49,921 nucleotides of DNA, taken from the IMG/VR virus record IMGVR_UViG_3300006805_000042, positions 1 to 49,921 of that record; one strand, 5' to 3'. Shown here piece by piece: positions 1-6,964 of this stretch. This DNA is from a virus. How positions within the stretch are numbered: the first letter of the stretch is position 1; every line of letters begins with the position of its first letter. Under the pieces are notes generated by a model, which saw only the letters and a list, made by a program, of their open reading frames with translations, was not told the origin of the DNA and did no database searches. The translations under genes and the position numbers were made by a program.

Positions 1-48
1 AGACAAAACATCGAGAAGGTTAAGAACGGAGATTTGGATATTGTATAA
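1..48 (+). CDS. C-terminal end of an upstream gene (partial)
   Basis: Reading frame 1 is open from the window edge and ends at a TAA at 46-48, giving the tail RQNIEKVKNGDLDIV. The next gene begins immediately after, in the same close-packed style as the rest of the block. Only 15 residues are visible, so an open frame by chance cannot be excluded and no function can be given. Confidence 0.4.
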   Translation, partial: RQNIEKVKNGDLDIV

Positions 49-58
49 GGTTGGTGGG

Positions 59-295
59 GTGAAGACCCTCTACACCTCATCCTTCACCCACCGAACCATC
101 ACCTTCATGATCCATCGACACGAAAAAGGGTGGATGGTCTCCCAAGACGGGATCCGTCTCCAAGTCCTGGACTTCCCACTGAAGCCCAAAGCCATCAAAC
201 ACTTCACCACCGAACTGGACCGGCTAGTCCCTGACGACAGCCGGCTCCGTAACCTAGTAGAGGAATGTAAGCGTGAAAATCACATCGGAAGTTGA
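59..295 (+). CDS. Small hypothetical phage protein
   Basis: About 78 residues from a GTG at 59, preceded by AAGG with 8-nt spacing; a TTG at 41 with GGAG upstream would add six residues and overlap the previous stop. The product is basic and rich in Thr, His and Arg, with no membrane segment and no motif I recognise. Its last 23 bases overlap the next gene, so the two are probably translationally coupled. It belongs to the block of small unknown genes that runs to 3269. Confidence 0.65.
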   Translation: MKTLYTSSFTHRTITFMIHRHEKGWMVSQDGIRLQVLDFPLKPKAIKHFTTELDRLVPDDSRLRNLVEECKRENHIGS

Positions 296-515
296 AGAGA
301 CCGGTCCCATACTGCGGTTTTCCCAACTGGAGGAAGACGTTTTGTATGAAATCATTTCTGACAACTACAGGGGATACGTCGTGACTTGTCCAGGTTTTGA
401 TCTTATGTATAGCATTTCGCCCAAGGTAATGGGTTGGAGAGAGATGTCTAATTCACTTCTCTTTCTATTTCGCCGCCTCCCCCCTGGCTTCAAAGTCATC
501 ATCGAGCAGGAGTAA
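273..515 (+). CDS. Small hypothetical phage protein
   Basis: An 80-residue product starting at GTG 273, chosen because GAGG lies 9 nt upstream. It overlaps the end of the previous gene by 23 bases. The C-terminal half is hydrophobic and aromatic (SNSLLFLFRRLPPGFKVII) but reads more like a folded beta/alpha domain than a membrane helix. No family recognised. Confidence 0.7.
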   Translation: MKITSEVEETGPILRFSQLEEDVLYEIISDNYRGYVVTCPGFDLMYSISPKVMGWREMSNSLLFLFRRLPPGFKVIIEQE

Positions 516-521
516 ACGAAA

Positions 522-764
522 ATGCAGGTTAGTGTCACAGCCGACCACATCGATAAGGGGATCCCTCACTGTGGGGATCGATGCCCTGTAGCTCTTGCCT
601 TGAACGACGCCGGTCTCGCGGAGGTATTCGTCGGGCTCTATGAAATCTGTTACACTGAAGGAGAATTAGCAACACCTGTCGTAGTCCAACACTTCATCAA
701 AGCGTTTGATGAGGATGACAAAGCAGTAAAGCCGTTTAGCTTTAACTTGGAGTCGGTACTGTGA
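522..764 (+). CDS. Small phage protein with HI-x(2)-G / C-PVALAL motif
   Basis: 80 residues from ATG 522, with a purine-rich AGGAGTAAACGAAA stretch upstream that includes AGGAG. The N-terminal half has the pattern DHIDKGIPHCGDRCPVALAL, which I associate with short conserved phage proteins of unknown role; two Cys residues flank an Arg-Cys-Pro turn. It overlaps the next gene by 4 bases (GTGA). Function unknown. Confidence 0.75.
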   Translation: MQVSVTADHIDKGIPHCGDRCPVALALNDAGLAEVFVGLYEICYTEGELATPVVVQHFIKAFDEDDKAVKPFSFNLESVL

Positions 765-1153
765 AGTTCACCAAGCAACAGACATTCGACATTGTAGTCA
801 AGGGCCTAGCAGCGCAGGGGTTTGAGCGGGCTCTAGCTACCGATTCCTACAGTAGTTGCATGTATCGAGACGACAAGGGTCGTAAGTGTGCTGCGGGCCA
901 GCTCATCCCTGACGAGCTCTATAACCCGGAGATGGAGAAGATGGGATCGATTTGTTACATCTTTGATGACGATTTCGATAGAGACAGATACTCCTTGTAC
1001 GAGTTATCCGGACTTGTAGAGCACGATCGGAAGCTACTGATTGATTTACAGGATGCTCATGATCTTTCCATGGGTTCAACCGTCGATCGAGACGCGCTTC
1101 TCCGTGTCGCAGTCAAGCATGAACTTACCATCCCTCAGGAGCTCGCAGAATGA
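761..1153 (+). CDS. Hypothetical phage protein (KCAAGQLIPDE-type)
   Basis: 130 residues from a GTG whose last bases overlap the previous stop as GTGA. The region CMYRDDKGRKCAAGQLIPDE resembles a family of phage and bacterial proteins of unknown function that share a Cys-x-(Y/V)-R ... K-C-A-x-G-x-L-I-P-D core. The remainder is acidic and helical. It ends four bases into the next start codon, so the gene is part of a coupled run. Confidence 0.75.
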   Translation: MKFTKQQTFDIVVKGLAAQGFERALATDSYSSCMYRDDKGRKCAAGQLIPDELYNPEMEKMGSICYIFDDDFDRDRYSLYELSGLVEHDRKLLIDLQDAHDLSMGSTVDRDALLRVAVKHELTIPQELAE

Positions 1154-1614
1154 AGATCGCCAACTACCGCAAGAACGGCTTCTACCTTGTCCCTAGCAAG
1201 GCAGAGCTGGACACACTCCCTCCCGGCCCTTACACCTTGAAGGGTACCAGGGACAAGCTGTGCTTTGAGCAAGCTCCATCCGGTGTGGTCTTTGGCAAGG
1301 ATCACACACTGAAGGTTCGTCACACCTATGACCTGGAACTGTTCGGTCTCACCAAGTGCGAGTTCAAGGTCGCAACCAGCTTTAAGGGTTTCGTCGTAAC
1401 CATTCCATCCCTACGTGAGCCTGTAGGCAAGTTCGTACCGTTCGCACCCAAACCCCGTGTCGATAAGCCTGTCCTTGATCTGGCTGGCCTCCTCCGTGAG
1501 CTTCGAACCCAGATCAAGGATGAGAATGTAGAGTTTGCATTGGAAGACGGCTTCCCTGTCATCTATCGACAGGTCCGGGGGAGGATCAGCTACGATGGAG
1601 CTAGGTATGTGTAG
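1150..1614 (+). CDS. Hypothetical phage protein
   Basis: 154 residues starting at the ATGA overlap with the previous gene. Composition is that of a mixed alpha/beta soluble protein; a basic, Pro-rich linker (PFAPKPRVDKPVLD) at about residues 97-110 separates a beta-rich N-terminal part from a short helical C-terminal part. No motif recognised. Overlapping minus-strand frames were discarded because this frame carries the coupled start and stop. Confidence 0.75.
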   Translation: MKIANYRKNGFYLVPSKAELDTLPPGPYTLKGTRDKLCFEQAPSGVVFGKDHTLKVRHTYDLELFGLTKCEFKVATSFKGFVVTIPSLREPVGKFVPFAPKPRVDKPVLDLAGLLRELRTQIKDENVEFALEDGFPVIYRQVRGRISYDGARYV

Positions 1615-1786
1615 CGTCGTATACGTCATTTACCTCGGCGTAGACCTGCCATATGGGGAAACTCGGGTGGTCTATTCACCGATAGTGGGGTTTGATGAGA
1701 TTTTGGACAGTTGTCATCGTCCATCGGAGTCAATTCGAAATCACATCGGTCCCTACCCCTGGCTAGACGATGAACTCCTCTCGTGA
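1607..1786 (+). CDS. Small hypothetical phage protein
   Basis: 59 residues from ATG 1607, which sits in an 8-base overlap with the previous stop and has GGAG 6 nt upstream. An in-frame ATG at 1595 with GGGGGAGG upstream is an equally good start and adds four residues. The product begins with a hydrophobic strand (SVVYVIYLGVDL) and is acidic at the C-terminus. Unknown function. Confidence 0.6.
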   Translation: MCSVVYVIYLGVDLPYGETRVVYSPIVGFDEILDSCHRPSESIRNHIGPYPWLDDELLS

Positions 1787-2045
1787 CGACCTAGCCGCCT
1801 ACATCTTTCCTGAGCTCTGGGCTTACTGGTCAACCCAGACAGGAGAGCGAGCTCGACGAAGGAGACAGCGTCTCAGGCGTGACGCCGAGTATCATATCAC
1901 TATGGCCTACTATCAATCGCTTGGCCACTCATGTGTCTCTTGCGGATCCTACCGAGCTGGGGTCTGTGAGGATGAAAGCGACTTCTACGGAACAGTAAGA
2001 ACGAAGCCAACAGATCTCTGCGCCGGTTGGCGATCACGTTCGTAA
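1770..2045 (+). CDS. Small Cys-containing hypothetical protein
   Basis: 91 residues from ATG 1770, overlapping the previous gene by 17 bases. It has an Arg-rich helix (ERARRRRQRLRRDAEY, about residues 26-41) followed by Cys residues spaced C-x2-C-x7-C and a last Cys near the end. This layout could be a small zinc-binding nucleic-acid protein, but that is inference. A non-coding gap with a hairpin follows. Confidence 0.65.
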   Translation: MNSSRDDLAAYIFPELWAYWSTQTGERARRRRQRLRRDAEYHITMAYYQSLGHSCVSCGSYRAGVCEDESDFYGTVRTKPTDLCAGWRSRS

Positions 2046-2055
2046 CCCGGTAATA

Positions 2056-2081
2056 AACCCTGGACTTCACATCCAAGGGTT
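2056..2081 (+). terminator. Hairpin between gene runs, weak terminator candidate
   Basis: AACCCT and GGA pair with TCC and AGGGTT across one bulged A, with a 9-nt loop. There is no T-run after the stem, so intrinsic termination is doubtful; it may instead be an RNA-processing or stability element. It lies in the only gap of the first gene block. Confidence 0.35.
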
Positions 2082-2111
2082 ACCACTTCTCAGCGCAAGG
2101 AGTACACAACG

Positions 2112-2312
2112 ATGAATCTATCTTATGACTACGAGATCTGTGCCCCCAGAAACATCACGGTAAACCCCGACGACTACCTCACGGTAAAGTCTATCGACGA
2201 GTTGATCTATGTCCTTGATGGTGAGCAGTCTGACAGCAGTGTCGACGCTATGGTAGATGAGGATGATGCTGAGGCATTGTGGAAGGAAATTCAGAAGAGG
2301 AAGTCCGCATGA
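2112..2312 (+). CDS. Small acidic protein, first of a tandem paralogous pair
   Basis: 66 residues from ATG 2112, with GCAAGGAG upstream. Strongly acidic. Its C-terminus (VDEDDAEALWKEIQKRKSA) aligns with that of the next gene (VNEDDLQALWAEIVKRRAG), and both carry a DPDW/NPDD-type region near the start, so the two look like products of a tandem duplication. The pair is coupled by an ATGA overlap. Function unknown. Confidence 0.8.
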   Translation: MNLSYDYEICAPRNITVNPDDYLTVKSIDELIYVLDGEQSDSSVDAMVDEDDAEALWKEIQKRKSA

Positions 2313-2509
2313 AGATCCGGTACACCTATTCGGTCGACCCATCAAGCCAACAAGATGTGGACCCCGACTGGTTTAAAGAGTACAGCCACATCGATGATCT
2401 GCGCATTGACCTGACCGATGAGGCACCAGACACGACCATCTACAATATGGTCAACGAAGACGACCTACAGGCCCTGTGGGCAGAAATCGTGAAGAGGAGA
2501 GCGGGATGA
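2309..2509 (+). CDS. Small acidic protein, second of a tandem paralogous pair
   Basis: 66 residues, the same length as its upstream paralogue, from the ATG in the ATGA overlap at 2309; a longer frame back to 2279 is only read-through of the previous gene. Shared features are a short beta-rich N-terminus and the terminal helix with the EDD-x2-ALW-x-EI-x-KR signature. It overlaps the next gene by ATGA as well. Confidence 0.8.
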   Translation: MKIRYTYSVDPSSQQDVDPDWFKEYSHIDDLRIDLTDEAPDTTIYNMVNEDDLQALWAEIVKRRAG

Positions 2510-2994
2510 AACTCTTTTCTTGGTTCAAACCTTCCGAACCTCCCCCACCAAAGCCTCCCTCACGCCAGTTCATTGTCATCACCACACTGGACACAGGACG
2601 GGAGATCCAGTCCGGTGTTATTGAGGACTTAGTGATGTACGATGATTGGGTCTACCCCGCTAAGGCCCGAGCCGACGATCGCGCTTCCGGTATCGCACGA
2701 GATGGAGGTTGGGATGGCGAAGTCTTTTTCCCTCCCCATCGGATCAAACAGACTGAAGTCATGATGCTCGCCGAGGCAGCCGCGTTCCGCAAGGGGTTGG
2801 AGGCGGCAGTGGAGGTGGCGGCCGTGGATTGGGCCGAGCGCTACCGGCTCGTGTGCTTTGAGCTGTGCGAACGCATGGGCATCAAGGCGGACGAAACCAT
2901 AGCCGACAGCGGCGAGGAAGCCTGGATGCTTGTCGGGTACGAGGCGACAACCAAGCAAACCGCCGCCGCCATCCGCGCCCGGAGCTTCCCATGA
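2506..2994 (+). CDS. Hypothetical protein with Pro-rich N-terminus
   Basis: 162 residues from the ATGA overlap at 2506. A short Pro stretch (PSEPPPPKPPS, residues 9-19) is followed by a beta-rich part and then, from about residue 83, an Ala-rich helical part. The DNA for the helical part (about 2752-2990) is clearly richer in G+C than its surroundings, with many GCG/GCC/CGG codons, which hints that this segment has a different origin. No family recognised. Confidence 0.75.
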   Translation: MKLFSWFKPSEPPPPKPPSRQFIVITTLDTGREIQSGVIEDLVMYDDWVYPAKARADDRASGIARDGGWDGEVFFPPHRIKQTEVMMLAEAAAFRKGLEAAVEVAAVDWAERYRLVCFELCERMGIKADETIADSGEEAWMLVGYEATTKQTAAAIRARSFP

Positions 2995-3269
2995 AACGTT
3001 TTAAGAAATTGGCCGAGGGTTGGAGATCGTGTGCGAAGTTTGCAGATCCTGACATCGCCAGAGTTCAACGTAATCATGCCACTCAACTTGAGTCAGTTAT
3101 CACTATAGTCGAAGCGGAACACGACCGACTCAAAGCAGCAGCCAAGGAGTTGTTCGCTCATTCATCAAAACCTCGGAAAGACGATTGGCTTACAGCCGAA
3201 GTCTTTGAGACATACAAAGCAACTTACGCTGAGATGAAGGACCTTCTGGAGGACGCTCAAGCCCCCTGA
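2991..3269 (+). CDS. Small helical hypothetical protein
   Basis: 92 residues from the ATGA overlap at 2991; the frame upstream of this ATG is out-of-frame shadow of the previous gene. Predicted to be almost entirely helical and charged, with a C-terminal segment YAEMKDLLEDAQAP similar in style to the end-helix of the unrelated small gene at 33167 (VHKMKDLLEDALP). It converges with the minus-strand HTH gene and overlaps it by 13 bases. Confidence 0.75.
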   Translation: MKRFKKLAEGWRSCAKFADPDIARVQRNHATQLESVITIVEAEHDRLKAAAKELFAHSSKPRKDDWLTAEVFETYKATYAEMKDLLEDAQAP

Positions 3270-3637
3270 TGACCGTTCACTCCCATCTTCCTCTGAGCAT
3301 CTACGATGGCGTTCCGCAGCTTCCCCGGCCTGAGCGTAGCCAGAATCATCTCGTCTGCCTCATCCGCAACGATGAGACCGTCCGCCGAGGAACTGATCGT
3401 CTGATCCCGGATAAGCTGATGGATACGAGCGGCACTGACACCCCGAGCTTTAGCATATTCACTAATGCTAATACCACACTCCTTCTTTTCCGGGGGTTGC
3501 TCCTGTAGGGAAATCCCGAGCTCGGCCAGTTCAGCCAGACACTTCTCGATCCGTGCCGTCGCTGCGTTCAGTAGGTCTTCCGCCGCATCCCTTTCCTCGT
3601 AAGCCTCACCAAGCGCCTTAAGAATCGATCCGATCAT
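3257..3637 (-). CDS. HTH DNA-binding protein with N-terminal coiled coil
   Basis: 126 residues from ATG 3637, chosen because GGAAGGGA stands about 8 nt upstream on the minus strand; longer starts at 3670 and 3694 exist. Residues about 2-50 form a heptad-like coiled coil. Residues about 54-95 (ISISEYAKARGVSAARIHQL and following) read as a helix-turn-helix of the excisionase/MerR type, followed by a VADEAD segment. It is the only minus-strand gene before 42277 and diverges from the gene at 3746, which fits a regulator acting on the intergenic region. Target unknown. Confidence 0.75.
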   Translation of the reverse strand: MIGSILKALGEAYEERDAAEDLLNAATARIEKCLAELAELGISLQEQPPEKKECGISISEYAKARGVSAARIHQLIRDQTISSSADGLIVADEADEMILATLRPGKLRNAIVDAQRKMGVNGHQGA

Positions 3638-3707
3638 GGGACATTCCCTTCCAGTTTGGAAGACCTCCATAAACCTTATCCCGGAGAGGGGCAACCATCA
3701 TGACAGC

Positions 3708-3725
3708 GTGGTCGCACGTCACCAC
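3708..3725. promoter_or_regulatory. Short dyad in divergent intergenic region
   Basis: GTGGT and ACCAC form a 5-bp dyad separated by 8 bases, 70-90 bases upstream of the minus-strand HTH gene and 20 bases before the plus-strand gene at 3746. The position suits an operator for the HTH protein, but a dyad this short is weak evidence. Confidence 0.25.
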
Positions 3726-3745
3726 ACATGAAGTAAGATGATATA

Positions 3746-4042
3746 ATGCAAACCCTCCACATCCCTGCCTCTCGCACCGTGATCACAGAACCCAACGAGC
3801 AACCTAACGGCACCTGGAGCCAGTCTATCCAGGTGTTCCTGGACGATGGCCACCGTAGCCTGGACCTCGTACTTTATTCCCCCCTTCGTCAATCCCTTAT
3901 TCCAGCAGGAGACCACCGTGGTCCAGACGTCATTGAAGCCCGCCCGGAAGCTGATTCACCAGATCGAGATGCGAGCTCGCCGGGACCGGCAGAGAAGCCG
4001 CGCACCTTCCCAGAACTTCTATTGGAATTCGCCGAAGCGTGA
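3746..4042 (+). CDS. Hypothetical protein, acidic and Pro-rich C-terminus
   Basis: 98 residues from ATG 3746. The first half looks like a beta-rich fold (GTWSQSIQVFLDDG) and the second is an acidic Pro-rich tail ending in a short helix. A second frame, 3846-4085, overlaps most of it and also reads plausibly (79 residues, basic, ending TAATG into the next gene). Only one is likely to be the main product and I cannot settle which. No clear ribosome binding site precedes either. Confidence 0.5.
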   Translation: MQTLHIPASRTVITEPNEQPNGTWSQSIQVFLDDGHRSLDLVLYSPLRQSLIPAGDHRGPDVIEARPEADSPDRDASSPGPAEKPRTFPELLLEFAEA

Positions 4043-4084
4043 GGGGTATTATAAGCCTAACGTCGTTAAGTCGAGGAGAACCTA

Positions 4085-4288
4085 ATGAGCGGACCATATA
4101 ATTGGTACATAAAGAACGTACAGTGCCGAAACGAATTAGGTCGCGAAGTATTGATACATGATTTCGGTAGGCGTTCACCAGTTTTAACAGAGCAGCGTTT
4201 AGCCTACCTACTCAATGAAGCCTACAACCGAGGTCGACGTGATCTTTGTAATGAGTTGAGCGTGTTTTTAGGGGATGTACAGAAATGA
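4085..4288 (+). CDS. Small hypothetical phage protein
   Basis: 67 residues from ATG 4085 with a strong GAGGAG 6 nt upstream. Contains an Arg-rich central part (NEAYNRGRRDLCNEL) that suggests a helical nucleic-acid or protein contact surface. Ends in an ATGA overlap with the next gene. No family recognised. Confidence 0.75.
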   Translation: MSGPYNWYIKNVQCRNELGREVLIHDFGRRSPVLTEQRLAYLLNEAYNRGRRDLCNELSVFLGDVQK

Positions 4289-4554
4289 TCTCTGAAAACG
4301 ACCCACGTTTAAAGTTCGTGCCAATAGAGAAGGCTTCTATCCCACCCAACGGTCTTATTGAGCATTTGAAAGATCACTGGTGGGTTGCTCACCATACGAA
4401 GGGGTTGGTGTTCTGGACTTTTCAGGGTATGGACTGCCCACAATGCAATTCTAATGAAAGTATAACGCGACGCTTGAGCAATAGGTACCCGTGGGCAAGG
4501 GTGGTGTTCGTTCCATCAGTCTTCCGACGTATCAACCCTTCGGATTATGTGTGA
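4285..4554 (+). CDS. Small hypothetical protein with CPQC motif
   Basis: 89 residues from the ATGA overlap at 4285. A C-P-Q-C pair lies at about residues 52-55 after an aromatic stretch (DHWWVAHHTKGLVFWTF). A thioredoxin-like or zinc-ribbon half-site is possible but the length is too short to claim either. It is directly coupled (TGATG) to pnuC. Confidence 0.7.
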   Translation: MISENDPRLKFVPIEKASIPPNGLIEHLKDHWWVAHHTKGLVFWTFQGMDCPQCNSNESITRRLSNRYPWARVVFVPSVFRRINPSDYV

Positions 4555-5144
4555 TGAACAACCTAGAAATACTCGGCGCCGTCCTGGGTGTCCTGAATGT
4601 ATGGCTCATCCAGCGCAGGAGTATGTGGAACTACCCCTTTGGTATCGCAATGGTTGTCTGCTACTTCTACGTCTTCAAGGAGTACGGGCTGTACTCGGAC
4701 ATGCTACTCCAGGTATTCTACTTCGTCGTTCAGTTCTATGGACTCTATAATTGGTGGAACAATCGTGAGCCGGATGGCCTTGTTCAGATCGAGTGGATGC
4801 CCAACCAAACCCGATGGTTTGCTGCGGGCTACACCGTAGTAGGTATCCTTCTCCTTGGGTGGATTATGTCCACCATGCAAGGTGTGCAGGCCCCCTATTG
4901 GGATGCAACCGTAGCTGGGCTCAGTGTGACCGCTCAGTTTCTGTTATCTCGTCGCTGGATCGAGAATTGGATTTTGTGGATCACGGTCGATCTAATTGCC
5001 ATCCCACTTTACTACAGTAGAGACCTAACCTCAACTACGGTTCTCTACGTCATCTTCCTTGGTCTGGCTTCCTATGGCTTCTTCAGTTGGTATAAATCAT
5101 ATGACTCGCGGAATGGTCCTCGGAAAGTTCATGCCTCCTCATAA
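4554..5144 (+). CDS. pnuC: PnuC-type nicotinamide riboside transporter
   Basis: 196 residues from ATG 4554 (TGATG overlap); the frame upstream is not used. It is a membrane protein with about six or seven hydrophobic helices and the family features W-N-Y-P-F-G-I near residue 24, YSDMLLQVFYF-x-V-Q-x-YG, and IENWILWITVDL near the end. PnuC proteins import nicotinamide riboside by facilitated diffusion, driven by phosphorylation inside the cell. The gene overlaps nadR by 44 bases, so importer and kinase are made together. This gives the phage its own NAD precursor uptake. High confidence from motifs and neighbour. Confidence 0.93.
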   Translation: MNNLEILGAVLGVLNVWLIQRRSMWNYPFGIAMVVCYFYVFKEYGLYSDMLLQVFYFVVQFYGLYNWWNNREPDGLVQIEWMPNQTRWFAAGYTVVGILLLGWIMSTMQGVQAPYWDATVAGLSVTAQFLLSRRWIENWILWITVDLIAIPLYYSRDLTSTTVLYVIFLGLASYGFFSWYKSYDSRNGPRKVHASS

Positions 5145-6066
5145 TGGGCATCGATTGATGTGTGAGTTCGCCTCGGACTATGTCGATGAACTCACCATCT
5201 TAGTGTGTTCTATGCCGGATGAACCTATCAGCGGGAAACTCCGCTACCAATGGATGAAGGAGTTGTTTCCACAGTGTCGTGTTCTTCATCTTGATCGTGT
5301 CGTTCCGCAGGAACCAAGTGAAGCTTCTAATTTCTGGGAGATTTGGAAGGACATCGTTGAGGAGTTTCATCCCGAGCCAATTGACTACTGGTTCGCTTCC
5401 GAACCCTACGGCCACAAGATGGCTGAGATCACAGACTCAGTCTTTGTCCCTGTGGATCCCAAACGTCTAACTGTAGAGATGTCTGGTACGGTAGCCAGAG
5501 AAGACATCTACAAAGCTTGGTGGAATCTAACACCGCCTGTTAGAGCGCACTATGTTAAGGATGTATGTGTATTCGGTCCCGAAAGTTCGGGTAAATCGAC
5601 TCTAGCCTTAGCCTTGGCCAAGACGTTGGACACCACATTGGTGCCTGAATATGGCCGCATTTACACAGAAGAGTTTGGGGCGGATAATCTTACCGAAGCT
5701 GACCTCCGCAAGATTGTACTAGGTCACCAGTTGCTGACTAAGGCGTCACGCAAAATCGCTAACAGAATCCTTATTTCTGATACTGATCCGGTGATGACCT
5801 GCGTATGGTCTGAAATGCTGCTGGGCTCTAACTCGATCGATGTTCAATCTGATGTCGACCTATACCTACTCTGTGACATTGATATACCATGGGTGGACGA
5901 TGGCACCCGTTACTTCTCTGATGAAAATGATCGGCGTAGGTTCTACGATCGATGCGAACAAGAGTTGATCAGACGTAACTTACCCTACATAAAGGTAAGT
6001 GGAACCCTTGAACAGAGGTTGAGAACTTCTATGAAAGCAATTCGTAATTTGGAGGTAGTTCGATGA
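5101..6066 (+). CDS. nadR: NadR-like NMN adenylyltransferase / ribosylnicotinamide kinase
   Basis: 321 residues from ATG 5101, inside the end of pnuC; ATG 5113 is an alternative. Residues 8-17 (GKFMPPHNGH) form the nucleotidyltransferase signature with the HxGH-type His, and residues 159-167 (GPESSGKST) are the Walker A of the C-terminal kinase. Together these make NMN and then NAD+ from imported nicotinamide riboside. There is no N-terminal HTH, unlike enterobacterial NadR, so it should be purely enzymatic. It is coupled upstream to pnuC and downstream by ATGA. Confidence 0.93.
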   Translation: MTRGMVLGKFMPPHNGHRLMCEFASDYVDELTILVCSMPDEPISGKLRYQWMKELFPQCRVLHLDRVVPQEPSEASNFWEIWKDIVEEFHPEPIDYWFASEPYGHKMAEITDSVFVPVDPKRLTVEMSGTVAREDIYKAWWNLTPPVRAHYVKDVCVFGPESSGKSTLALALAKTLDTTLVPEYGRIYTEEFGADNLTEADLRKIVLGHQLLTKASRKIANRILISDTDPVMTCVWSEMLLGSNSIDVQSDVDLYLLCDIDIPWVDDGTRYFSDENDRRRFYDRCEQELIRRNLPYIKVSGTLEQRLRTSMKAIRNLEVVR

Positions 6067-6395
6067 TCACCGTAAGCCGTACCTTCGAGACTGCAGAAGA
6101 CGCTGCTGCGTGGCTCAAGGGGCCAGAGCCTGCACCCGCAGCGGTGAGAGCCGGCCCGGTGACGGAGGAGGAAGTAAATCGTGCTGTCGATCGGTACTTC
6201 CCTCATAGGGCGGGCATTCCTGGCTCTGTGCGCGACACCCTCACCGACTTCCTCAATAACCGTGGCATCAGCACCGAGCCCGCTGAATTCACCAAGGAAC
6301 AGATCAACAACGCTTGGAGGGAATATTATCTATACCCCGGCTGTGAACACGATCGCATGCACGCCGCCCTCCGTGCTGCGGGGGCCCGGCCATGA
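6063..6395 (+). CDS. Hypothetical protein after nadR
   Basis: 110 residues from the ATGA overlap at 6063. The N-terminus (FETAEDAAAWLKG) is helical, followed by a short Ala/Pro linker and a helical charged C-terminus ending in His/Arg-rich sequence. Nothing shows an enzymatic role; being in the same transcript as pnuC-nadR does not prove a link. Ends in ATGA into a micro-gene. Confidence 0.7.
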   Translation: MITVSRTFETAEDAAAWLKGPEPAPAAVRAGPVTEEEVNRAVDRYFPHRAGIPGSVRDTLTDFLNNRGISTEPAEFTKEQINNAWREYYLYPGCEHDRMHAALRAAGARP

Positions 6396-6457
6396 TTCTC
6401 CTCGCTCTAATCGTTCTATCTCTCTTCGGTTGTTATCTTGCTTGGAGGATTGGGTAG
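6392..6457 (+). CDS. 21-residue membrane micro-protein
   Basis: The ATG in an ATGA overlap at 6392 opens MILLALIVLSLFGCYLAWRIG, one hydrophobic helix with a positively charged end, and its stop TAG is directly followed by the next ATG. The ribosome binding site of the next gene (GGAGG) lies inside this ORF. LFGC loosely resembles a lipobox, but there are too few residues afterwards for a lipoprotein. The tight placement between two starts argues that it is translated. Confidence 0.6.
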   Translation: MILLALIVLSLFGCYLAWRIG

Positions 6458-6655
6458 ATGGCTCCCTACCTCACAACACCAGTACCTGTAATGGAGCTCT
6501 TCATCGCTCTCGATAAACAGAAGTACCACTATAGCCACGCAGAGCCGGGTGGGAAGGTAGTAGTCAGGAATAAGGACGATGATGTAATAGTGGTGTACGT
6601 AAATGCTGAAAAGAGGGATTGCGTAACACTGAGGGCGAAGCATGACTCGATTTGA
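6458..6655 (+). CDS. Small hypothetical phage protein
   Basis: 65 residues from ATG 6458, with GGAGG 9 nt upstream inside the micro-gene before it. Reads as a compact beta-rich protein (GGKVVVRNKDDDVIVVYVN). No family recognised. Confidence 0.75.
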   Translation: MAPYLTTPVPVMELFIALDKQKYHYSHAEPGGKVVVRNKDDDVIVVYVNAEKRDCVTLRAKHDSI

Positions 6656-6667
6656 GGACAACAACTG

Positions 6668-6964
6668 ATGACCCTAACCATCAACGTGACCTATGACGAG
6701 GATCCTATCGTCACCCTAACCGCCTCCCACGACGGCTATTGCTACGCCTGGAAGTTCGGTGGGAAGCTTTATGAGTTCGACTGCTACGATGGCGCATACT
6801 GTGATGGGGTCGAGCTCGACATCACAGGACTTCCTGATAAGGATGGCCAGTCAATCTGGAGTATCGTTGATCCAGATGGATACACCCTGACAATGTCCGA
6901 GCCCGTAGACTTCGACCTGGGCTTCCTAACCGAGGACGATGCAGCAAGAATGGTGCTCCGATGA
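6668..6964 (+). CDS. Acidic hypothetical protein
   Basis: 98 residues from ATG 6668, preceded by GAGGA about 9 nt upstream. The protein is very acidic and rich in beta-strand pattern with several aromatic residues (DGYCYAWKFGGKLYEFDCYDG). Highly acidic small phage proteins often mimic DNA or bind host basic proteins, but nothing here proves it. It is coupled by ATGA to a membrane protein. Confidence 0.75.
   Translation: MTLTINVTYDEDPIVTLTASHDGYCYAWKFGGKLYEFDCYDGAYCDGVELDITGLPDKDGQSIWSIVDPDGYTLTMSEPVDFDLGFLTEDDAARMVLR

Noticed and set aside
3742-3747. TATAAT as a -10 promoter box before 3746
   Set aside because: It overlaps the start codon of the called gene and no -35 element stands at 16-18 bases upstream. 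Noted only as support for the alternative frame.
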